In this document: positions 8,252 to 15,000 of the stretch, in pieces | Layout of the letters: each line of letters opens with the position of its first letter | Numbering within the stretch: position 1 is the first letter of the stretch | Origin: Actinidia chinensis | Lineage: Eukaryota > Streptophyta > Magnoliopsida > Ericales > Actinidiaceae | Length of the DNA: 15,000 bases | NCBI GenBank assembly: GCA_009663005.1 | Contig: VIGQ01002042.1 | Span: 10,001 to 25,000, forward strand | Reading direction: 5' to 3' | Made by a program: the position numbers and the translations under genes | The notes under the pieces: generated by a model | What the model was told of the DNA's origin: nothing | The model's database searches: none | What the model saw: only the letters and a program-made list of their open reading frames with translations

Positions 8252-8256
8252 ACAAT

Positions 8257-8950
8257 GTTAAATATTTCAATTTATAAATAAATCATTTTTTTCATGTCAA
8301 TTAACAAGGTGTGATAATAAGGGAATTTCAAAGTCATAAAAGGTGGAAAAATAATATCAATCATATCAATTCAAATTAATATTACAAATATTTTAATTTA
8401 TAAATAATTTATTTTCTCATGTGCATAACAATCTGTATGTATAATCCTTATAGATAGGTAATGATTGAACAATTCATTTTGTAGAAATATTAAATAATAA
8501 ATTTATTCCAAAATTCTGCGTAAGTGAATATTGGTTAATTCATCCTTTTTATCCTGGAAAATACGATTTTCAGGAAATATTATTCACTTTTTTAAGATAA
8601 ATATTATTTGATTATGTGACTATCGATATATAATAATCTTTATATTTTATACATAATATTCTCACATAATTTACAAAATAAATGATTCAAAACTAGATTA
8701 TAAGTCCCCATACACCCACTGTAATCTAGAGTTTGTTGAAAAAAGTTTAAAGTTTGAGCGATTTGATTAATTTAAGGTGGATCCCGGTCGGTTATCGAAA
8801 GTATTGAACCAGGTTGAATGAATTCTCCTTCGCGGGTAGATGGTAGATAATAGATAACCATAGTGTATTATTTTATGAGTCACAAAACGATTTAAAAGGT
8901 GAATAAGGAAAATATTCAAGAAAGTAGTACCATGATATTGATCCGAAAAA
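8257..8950. other. AT-rich spacer with a diverged direct repeat
   Basis: No gene is seen. The block at 8261-8310 (AATATTTCAATTTATAAATAAATCATT...TTCATGT) recurs at 8387-8430 (AATATTTTAATTTATAAATAATTTATTTTCTCATGTGCATAACAA), an offset of about 126 bp, so one segment was probably duplicated. The rest is long A/T runs with short palindromes. Confidence 0.55.
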
Positions 8951-8953
8951 AAA

Positions 8954-9750
8954 TGTGGACGTCCCACATCAGATAGAAATCGGAATATTTTAAATATTCA
9001 GTATCTCCAAGATAAATTAGCCAAATAAGTACTGGAGCATAGAGGGGGTTAATGACAAAGCGAGAGAGTCAAGGTCCGCGGTAGCGCGTGCGCGTGGGCG
9101 TATGGGCGCAAGGGGCGCTGTGTGGCGCTTATTAGTGGCGCACTGCACTTAGCACGTGGAGGCGTGGGATGTTTTGAGGGTGTACTGAGTAATGGGTTAA
9201 TTACTTTTAATCTGATAATTTTCATTACAGAATAAATCCTTGTAAATTTTTAATTAAAATAAACCCCAAGTACTTTTTATTACAGATAACTTCCCATCTT
9301 ATTCCTATCACTGAAAGGTTCAAGACCTTCATATTTGATAACGAAACATTATCAATCCATAAGAGGGAGTATTTAGCTGATTGTGGGGCTGTTACAATGG
9401 CTTCAATGGTGGAATTTTATCAGCCATGGGAAAAATCCTATAAATACCAACTCCCTGACACGTTCAAAGCAAACAAAAAAAATTGTGAAAGTTCATCAGT
9501 GAGGAAAAACAATGAAGTTCTGGCATTCTGACATTAAAGTATTCGTTAGAGAGGTGAACACTGCTTTTTCTGGTTAGCCGAGCACAAGAAATCGTGCTAA
9601 CTTCTGTGGCGAGATCGTTGCATCCTGAGAAAGACGCCAACCAGCCGTAAGCACCAGTGAGGGGGCGAATTCCTGAATTCTGTTTAAGGAGACAGTGTTG
9701 AACGCTGGCCTCGCACTTTTCTGTTTATCATTTTTTAGTTTAAATTTTAC
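8954..9750 (+). mobile_element. Possible solo or truncated LTR (plus strand)
   Basis: It starts TGTGGACGTCCCACATCAG; the TG plus GTCCCACATC string is a common beginning of plant LTRs. A sharply GC- and CpG-rich block follows (9075-9170, GCGCGTGCGCGTGGGCG and TGGCGC repeats), then an AT-rich part, a TATA box (9439-9446) and a leader-like region with a hairpin GTTAG..GCAC/GTGCTAAC (about 9573-9602). This order (CpG-rich block, TATA, leader) is what an LTR promoter looks like. I could not find a matching CA end, a target duplication, a primer site or any coding remnant, so the right boundary is a guess. It might instead be an unrelated promoter. Confidence 0.35.
9439..9446 (+). promoter_or_regulatory. 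TATA box
   Basis: TATAAATA sits in CCTATAAATACC, a near-ideal plant TATA context. An A-rich stretch begins about 25-35 bp downstream (CAAAGCAAACAAAAAAAATTG), where transcription could start. No convincing coding region follows, so it fits best as the core promoter of the LTR-like element around it. Confidence 0.4.
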
Positions 9751-9835
9751 AGGTTCTGTTTATATGTAATTTATTTTTCACTTATAAATTCAGCAGTTTA
9801 CTGAATATTTTAACAGGGTTTAGATCTTAAACTCA

Positions 9836-9893
9836 AATATATATATATATACATATATATAGATATAGATAGATAGATAGATAGAGAGAGAGG
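9836..9893. repeat. Compound microsatellite (AT)n-(GATA)n-(GA)n
   Basis: A run of AT/TA dinucleotides broken by one C passes into about four GATA units and then GA dinucleotides. It is a simple repeat that expands by slippage and is likely length-variable among individuals. A minus-strand open frame over it encodes a Tyr/Ile-rich tail and is an artefact. Confidence 0.9.
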
Positions 9894-10188
9894 AAGGTAG
9901 AAGAGATGAGACTTGTCCATACAAAAACATGGTGGCACAGGACAAAGTTGGGAAAAGTCTTCCTTCTTTTTTTTTCAATCCCCATTTGACATGGCATTAT
10001 CCTTGAGGGATGGATATGCGTTTGGTTCGTTTGTACCTTTGTTGGTGTTGCTGTTGTAGCCAACACAAAAGTAGCACACCATCCACCCTCCTCCATCTCA
10101 ACCGACCAAACCCTTCATAGCTCACCCTTATTAAGAACAGAACCCACCGCACCCATCCTCTTGTGGGCACTGGGGACTGGCATGGGCC
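9894..10188. other. No gene seen
   Basis: This is mixed sequence with C-rich runs on the plus strand (10075-10170) and an imperfect inverted repeat around TTGGTGTTGCTGTTGTAGCCAACAC (about 10040-10065). The open frames carry no recognisable domain. Confidence 0.5.
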
Positions 10189-10191
10189 TTA

Positions 10192-11118
10192 GGGCATGTT
10201 TGGCTGGTTGGCATTAGAAGGGGGGAAACTTTCCCCCGGAGAATTTTTGAGCTGCCCGGCGTTGGTGGCGGATATTTTTCTCCCAGTAGGTGGATAGAGG
10301 CGGATAATTTTGGGTGGAACTAGACCCTAAACTAAAGTTAGTTAAGCCGGGGAGAAAGGGGGAGGGGAGGTAGGGGATAAGAAAAAAAAAAATGATATAA
10401 AGAGAAATAAAAGTATAATTATATATATATATATAGAAAAGAATAAAAAATATATATTTTTAATACAAGATATTTTAATTTTGTTTCTCTATATAAGTTA
10501 CTCCTTAATCTCACCCCCGTACCACCCATTCTAAAAAAAGGATCCAAAAAAGTTAAAAGTTATCCCCCTCCAAAAGGATCCCCTCTAAAATTTATCGCCC
10601 TCTAAAAATTATCCCCCTCCCATATCTCTAGTCAAAGACCCCTAGAGGCGTTTGGCTGGTGGATAAGTGGGGGTGGATAACTTTTCCTCCTGGATAATTT
10701 TCCCCCACGTTCGTTTGGATGGTGGATAAGGTTGGGAGGCAGATAATTTTAGGCCAGGATAATTTTTCCCCAGCAGGTGGATAAAGGCGGATAATTTTTG
10801 GGGGCATACCTAAACCCTAACTAAAAATTATCAGGGGGATAAGGGGGTGACGGATAAGAAAAGAAATATATAAAGAAGAAAAAAAATGTATATTTTTATT
10901 TATAATATATATAGAAACAAAATAATTTTTTTAATATCGATATTTATATTTTGTTTCTCTTATATATTTTCTTCCTTATCCCCACCCTTATCCCCCATTG
11001 TAAAAAAGTATCCAACACAAAATTAAAAGTTATCTCCCTCCAAAAGTTATCCCTCTCTAAAAAATTTATCTCCCCTTTTAAAACTATCCCCTTCCCATAT
11101 CGCCAGCCAAACGGCCCG
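10192..11118 (+). mobile_element. Tandem pair of family-A MITEs (Tourist-like)
   Basis: Two copies of the element at 1210-1551 lie head to tail: copy 1 about 10192-10643 and copy 2 about 10647-11118. The left outer end is GGGCATGTTTGGCTGG and the right outer end, reverse-complemented, GGGCCGTTTGGCTGG. TTA lies on both outer sides (10189-10191 and 11119-11121, with one extra G at the right), which suggests the pair moved or arose as a unit. Each copy has the left half with GGTGGATA(A/G)AGGCGGATAATTTT and CCCTAA(A)CTAAA, a central (TA)n, and a right half with repeated AAAAGTTATCCCCCTCC. Copy 2 has a second terminal-like start at 10711 (TCGTTTGGATGGTGGATAAGG), so its left end is duplicated. No coding capacity. 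Confidence 0.82.
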
Positions 11119-11121
11119 TTA

Positions 11122-11690
11122 GGTCCATCAAATATCAACACTTAGAAAATGGTAAAAAAATTCCCGGCCATCGATTTTGGCATCACAAGCAACAGTTTTT
11201 GCATCAAATCATTGGAGTGTTCCCTGTGTTTGGTTGGTTGCTTTTCTAAAAGGTTACAAAGACCTAAAAAGTTATTCAATGGTCCGGACTAGCAATTCAT
11301 TATTGAGCTGATGTAAGATAGTGAAGGGTCATGCTAACTATCCCCGCGTCAGGTGGCGGAGTTAGACATTTTTTTCAGTTAAAAGTTGTTGTCTCACTCC
11401 ACAATATAAGAATGTTTGTTGTAATTTTTTAAGTTTAATTTTTTTTCAGTTTTACAAAAGTTATAAGAGAGTATTTGTAACAATTTTCTCCAATAATTTG
11501 TAATCCATATAAAAAGGTATTAAAAGATTGAACGAAACAAAAAAAAAAGGAGTAATATCAGCTCAAAATGACAAGCGATTAAAAAATGCATGGACTCCAT
11601 AAAATTGTTAGTTTTCGTTAGGGTATATTTTAGGAAATTGGTATTTACACAATTGAGAAGGGTAGTAAAAAAAATAGACCCAATTTGACT
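11122..11690. other. No gene seen
   Basis: AT-rich intergenic sequence. A lone GTGTTTGGTTGGTTGC string (about 11226-11241) resembles MITE ends but has no partner that I can find. Nothing else is recognised. Confidence 0.5.
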
Positions 11691-11693
11691 TTA

Positions 11694-11910
11694 GGCTAGG
11701 TTTGGCACCAGTTTTTTTAATTTTTTGGACTTTTTTACTTAAAATAAGAAAAAAAAGTAAAAATCAGCGTTGGCTTTTTTGATGTTCTATTTTTGTTTAT
11801 TTACTTAGTTTAGCTAAAGTTAAAACCACACCAAGTAAAAACTTAAAAATCTTAGCCTTTTGTATAGCAAGCTTAAAAAACTTAGCTTTTAAGCATTACT
11901 AAACAGAACC
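11694..11910 (+). mobile_element. MITE, family B, copy 2
   Basis: This 217-bp partner of 887-1134 lies in the same orientation. The left end is GGCTAGGTTTGGCA and the right end, reverse-complemented, GGTTCTGTTTAGTAATGC. TA flanks both ends (TTA before, TAG after), so the target duplication may be TA or TTA-like. Shared blocks include TTACTTAGTTTAGCTAAAGT (11801-11820), AAAAATCTTAGCC, GTATAGCAAGCTTAAAAAA and TTTTAAGCATTACTAAAC. It is shorter than copy 1 through small deletions. Confidence 0.68.
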
Positions 11911-12835
11911 TAGTTTTTAGCTAATAATTACTCTTTTTTTTAGCTGCATTGATTTTCAAGTTTTATCGTATATATTTTTCAGTTTCTCTTGACAAAAGAA
12001 ATCTAATTATGTAAATTTTTTGTTAGAATTTTGGAAAAAAATTCATAAAAACAAAAAAATATAGCTAAATTATCCAGTAAAGAATAAGTTTTTGGTCTTT
12101 AGTGAAAACATTTTCGTATTTAAATGAAAAAATATAAATTTTTTCAAGCTCAACTTGTTGAGAAAAAATTAAAAATTTATAAAATTTTAATTAAATAACT
12201 GGAAAAGTTCAATACGAGTCTACGAACAAAAATTGAGACCGAAAATAGCTAACAAATTTATTTAAAAAAAAAACTATCGAATTGGGACTACTCTGAGTCT
12301 GAGATATGTTTGGCAAATGAAATTGGGATTGAGCACGTTCGGACTTGGCGACAAAGTCCTGGGCACTGGACCCCACTGGTTTATTAAAACTGAGATTATG
12401 GGGACACATGTCATTAATCTGGTACACTGGACCAGTCATCGAGCCACCACATAGGTTTTGTTTGGAACTCATGCAAAGAGAAAGAAAAGAAGAATTATAG
12501 ATTATTTGGTTCAATTTTCATAATTAATTTTGGATTATAAATTTCTAAAAAAATTTTTCGAAAATAAAAATATTTTAACATTTTCATATATTATTCATTT
12601 TCTAGCTAGAAAAAACGATTCTAGCAATCGAGTGTATCTTATATTTTTGTCTCCAAAATTGGTTTTTCCGAAGATTCCAGAAAAAAACTTATTAAAATTG
12701 TCCAACAAATAAATTTTAAAATTTTTTTTAAAAAAGTGTATAAAAATATTCAAACCACAAAACCCAAACAGCCAAAGTAGTAGTTTTCTTTCTTTTTTCG
12801 TTGATTTTTGCTAGGGAAATAAAATAAAAAAAGAA
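11911..12835. other. AT-rich spacer, possibly holding another decayed MITE
   Basis: No gene is seen. GGTTTTGTTTGG (12454-12465) and the reverse complement of the sequence ending at 12773 (GGCTGTTTGG) are similar enough that 12454-12773 might be another short element of about 320 bp, but there is no good target duplication and no second copy here. The minus-strand open frame at 12209-12514 shows no domain. Confidence 0.35.
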
Positions 12836-13281
12836 GGCTTAATTTCTAAAAACCTCCTAAATTATTCGTCTTTTATCACTTTTACTCATCATCTAAAAAA
12901 AGTGGGTGGGGAATCATATTGGCCCCCTTAACTATTTAATTATATCATTTATACCCATTTTATTACTAATCTGATTAAAATCGATTGTATGTTGTTCATG
13001 TGCTTAAATTAAATGTCTTATGCCTAAATATTTTTATTTTTTAATAAAAACTAAGTCAATGCTCTATTTAAATGCTTATTAATAAGGGTTAAGTTTGTTC
13101 TCATAATGGCTGAATAAACTTGTATATGGAGTTTTGATTTATTTTTTATAAAAAAATAATAGTATTTTAGATATAAGGGCATTTAATTTAAATACATGGA
13201 CAACATGTAATTAATTTTTATTATTTTTTGAAACAAATTAGTAATGGAAAGGGTATAAGTGATATAATTAAATAGTTAAAT

Positions 13282-13313
<32 letters not shown>

Positions 13314-13363
13314 ATAAAAATAATAAAAAATAATAGTTTAGTGGGTGTTCGTAAAATTAAGCC
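12836..13363. mobile_element. Mutator-like foldback MITE with ~200-bp inverted repeats
   Basis: The left arm starts GGCTTAATTT and the right arm, reverse-complemented, starts GGCTTAATTT. The arms stay alignable for roughly 200 bp, sharing CTCATCTAAAAA.GTG, AATCATATTG, AACTATTTAATTATATCA, TTATACCC, ATTACTAAT, ATGTTG(T)CCATGT-like and TTAAATTAAATG. Only about 90 bp of loop separates them. The 9 bp before the element (AAAAAAGAA, 12827-12835) and after it (TAAAAAGAA, 13364-13372) match with one change. Long inverted ends and a 9-bp target duplication are the marks of Mutator-type elements, though the A-rich flanks make the duplication less certain. It has no transposase frame. A transcript would fold into a long hairpin, a possible source of small RNAs (inference). 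Confidence 0.82.
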
Positions 13364-13711
13364 TAAAAAGAAAAAAGAAAAAAAATATTTAGTTTTAAAT
13401 AAATTTATATAAATAAAAGAAAAAAGTGTAAAATTAGGATGCTTTCTAAGTTTTTTTGTAAATTTGGTACAAAAAAAATTTTGATAAGCCAAATTTGCCA
13501 GGACAATAATATTTAAAAAATCATACATTTTAAATAATATTATTTTTAGTCAGGAAAATGCTAGACATATTTTGTAAATTATTAATAGATGATGTAATAT
13601 GTTCTTTAGTACAAAATCATTACTTATAGTTCTTTAGAAATGGTGCTAGTAAGTTAAAGAGTCATGTTTTCTTTTTATAACAAAATGTTGAAACCTGTAT
13701 TCCGTTGTCCA
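13364..13711. other. No gene seen
   Basis: Very A-rich sequence with no recognised feature. A minus-strand open frame (13295-13528) overlaps the end of the MITE and is rich in Phe, Ile and Lys, as expected from A/T runs. Confidence 0.55.
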
Positions 13712-13745
13712 CTAGCTCACTACTTCGCTCGCCGCGCGGGCGAGC
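13712..13745 (-). mobile_element. Helitron-type 3' terminus
   Basis: Read on the minus strand: a perfect 7-bp stem GCTCGCC / GGCGAGC with loop CGCGC (13727-13745), then 11 bases (GAAGTAGTGAG), then CTAG (13712-13715) followed by T. Plant Helitrons, which move by rolling-circle replication, end in a GC-rich hairpin about 10-12 bases before CTRR, inserted between A and T. All parts match. The element body would extend to higher coordinates. I could not find its 5' TC end, nor any Rep/helicase coding sequence, so it would be non-autonomous or truncated, or it may extend beyond the window. Confidence 0.5.
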
Positions 13746-13764
13746 AAACGTTTAATTAGTAGCC

Positions 13765-13813
13765 CTCGCTCGCCCCACTTGCGAGGCAGGTGAGCGAGAA
13801 GCAGGTGAGCGAG
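13765..13813. repeat. GC-rich hairpin and 13-bp direct repeats
   Basis: CTCGCTCGCC (13765-13774) pairs with GGTGAGCGAG (13789-13798) with one G-T-type mismatch across a 14-base loop. GCAGGTGAGCGAG occurs exactly twice (13786-13798 and 13801-13813), two bases apart. These share the GCTCGCC word with the terminal hairpin next door, so they are probably subterminal repeats of the same element. They are an isolated GC island in very AT-rich DNA. Confidence 0.7.
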
Positions 13814-14019
13814 CTTTATCTTGAAATTACACTTTCAATCCATGTAATTTTAAAAATCTGTATAACTTTCAATTATTGCAGATTTAATCTTAGAATTTCT
13901 TCAAATGACAATCATGGGTGCTAAATTCACAAACTACCACTCAAAATAGTACTCAAAAAAAAAATTAAAATAAATACAAATTAAAATATTTTACCTCACA
14001 TTGACAAACCTTATGGGAG

Positions 14020-14450
14020 AAATTCTAGTCTCAAAAATTTTAAAGCATTAATTGCCGTGGAGAATATCAATTAAAATTTATTTTTATGAATTTATTTGTT
14101 TAATTATGAATTGTTATGATCATTGTTATGAATTAATGTGGCTTCAAAATAATGAATTAGTGACTTTAAATCATTAATTACTGTAGAGCTCACTAATTAA
14201 AGGTCAATAATGAATTAGTGACTTTTATTGGTTTGGTTATGAATTATTTTGATTTGATTTTGAATAGTTATGACAATTGTTATAAATTAGTATGCAATGA
14301 TTTAGTCACTTCAAACCAATAGTTGTCATGGAACCCCCAAATTAAAATGGGAATCAACTACTTTTTTGAATTTTATTGATTTTGTTATGAATTATTTTGG
14401 TTTTGTTATGAATTTTTGTAGCCATTGTTATGAGATATTTTTATTATGAA
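14020..14450. repeat. Degenerate tandem array, about three units of 125-150 bp
   Basis: Three related units start near 14025, 14151 and 14296. Each begins with a block like AATGAATTAGTGACTTTAAATCATTAATTACTGTAGAGC (second unit; the others are CAATGATTTAGTCACTTCAAACCAATAGTTGTCATGGA and CTCAAAAATTTTAAAGCATTAATTGCCGTGGAGA). Each continues into an AT-rich part with repeated GTTATGAATT words and ATTGTTATGA. The second unit also carries an extra copy of AATGAATTAGTGACTTT 58 bp after the first. It has no coding meaning. It may lie inside the putative Helitron, whose relatives often carry internal minisatellites. Confidence 0.6.
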
Positions 14451-14781
14451 TAGTCTTGTTATGAATTCTATTAGTATGTTTGATTAAAACTTTATAAATT
14501 TTTTATTATTTATATTTTGAATTTTATGGATATAATCATAAACGTTCATTTAACAAATTTTGTGGCTATATATAACTAAAATTTGCTTTTATTATAATAA
14601 TTTTGTATTTAAATATATTTTTAATCTAGTTGACCTATAAATTGACCAGTTTTAACTCATAAAATGGCGTCGTGACGGCGGCAATCTCAACGCACCAAGA
14701 AATACAGATAGTGTGTGATGTGTATTTTAGTATTTCCCTATATTCAAATCATGGTCTATTTCATCAACATTTTTCTTCCTC

Positions 14782-14782
<1 letters not shown>

Positions 14783-14814
<32 letters not shown>

Positions 14815-14815
14815 T
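14783..14815. repeat. (TTA)n microsatellite
   Basis: About ten to eleven uninterrupted TTA units. It produces a run of leucines in one frame (open frame 14672-14911), which is an artefact of the repeat. Confidence 0.93.
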
Positions 14816-15000
14816 TGTCTCATTTCTTCAGTAATACTAGAAAGTGAAACTAATTACCTTATTAATAGTCTAGGAAAATTACAAATTGATTTGATGGTTT
14901 TGAATTTCTGAATTTCAATCTGATTTTGAAATTCTAGTTCATAAACTTATTGGATATTAAATCAACTAGTGAATCCCTTAAGAATGTGTTTGGATTAAAA
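14816..15000. other. No gene seen
   Basis: AT-rich sequence with TGAATTTCTGAATTTCAATCTGATTTTGAAATTCTAG forming short imperfect inverted repeats around GAATTTC/GAAATTC (about 14900-14935). The closing bases AGAATGTGTTTGGATTAAAA could be the edge of another GTTTGG-ended MITE running out of the window. Confidence 0.4.

Noticed and set aside
9573..9602. Hairpin GTTAG…GCAC/GTGCTAAC as an RNA gene
   Set aside because: The stem is short and bulged, with no tRNA-like box A or B and no second arm. It fits better as leader structure.
887..11910. Segmental duplication explaining the two MITE clusters
   Set aside because: The order of the two families is reversed between clusters while orientation is kept, and sequence between the elements is not shared.
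13727..13760. Plus-strand reading of the same hairpin as a Helitron end (followed by AAACGTTTAAT and TAGT)
   Set aside because: The terminus would be TTAG instead of CTRR. The minus-strand reading has an exact CTAG and T at the right distance.
14672..14911. Open frame with a leucine-rich core resembling a signal or membrane segment
   Set aside because: The leucines are a direct product of the (TTA)n microsatellite.

Overview
This window looks like intergenic DNA from a plant nuclear genome, most likely a flowering plant. It is AT-rich, carries no intact protein-coding gene, and is packed with decayed transposable elements typical of angiosperms: a Ty1-copia retrotransposon, Tourist/PIF-Harbinger-like MITEs, a Mutator-like foldback MITE and a probable Helitron end. 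I found no tRNA, rRNA, CRISPR array or bacterial-type operon. The species cannot be fixed from the sequence alone.

Layout. Bases 1-886 hold nothing recognisable except a 21-bp palindrome. Bases 887-1134 and 1210-1551 are two small MITEs of different families. Bases 1700-2060 resemble the 5' end of a plant gene (telo-box, pyrimidine-rich stretch, short ORF), but no gene body follows. Bases 2302-8251 are one minus-strand Ty1-copia element with both short LTRs, a tRNA-Met-type primer site, a polypurine tract, an apparent 5-bp target duplication and recognisable remnants of gag, protease, integrase, reverse transcriptase and RNase H. All of these are broken by stops and frameshifts. The element was later hit by a 455-bp Tourist-like MITE (3012-3466), and it carries three tandem copies of a roughly 230-bp block in the integrase-RT linker (4751-5432).

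Bases 8257-8950 are AT-rich with a diverged direct repeat. Bases 8954 to about 9750 resemble an LTR on the plus strand, with a GC-rich block and a TATA box. A compound microsatellite (9836-9893) follows, then a tandem pair of MITEs of the same family as 1210-1551 (10192-11118), and a second copy of the 887-1134 family (11694-11910). Bases 12836-13363 form a Mutator-like MITE that is almost entirely one long inverted repeat. A Helitron-type 3' terminus on the minus strand lies at 13712-13745, followed by GC-rich repeats, a degenerate array of about 140-bp repeats (14020-14450) and a TTA microsatellite.

No genes work together here as a living system. Every former coding function belongs to the dead copia element, and the MITEs have no coding capacity and would have depended on transposases made elsewhere. 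The most useful observations are the layered insertion history, the internal tandem amplification of the copia polyprotein region, the long foldback MITE (a possible small-RNA source) and the Helitron terminus.
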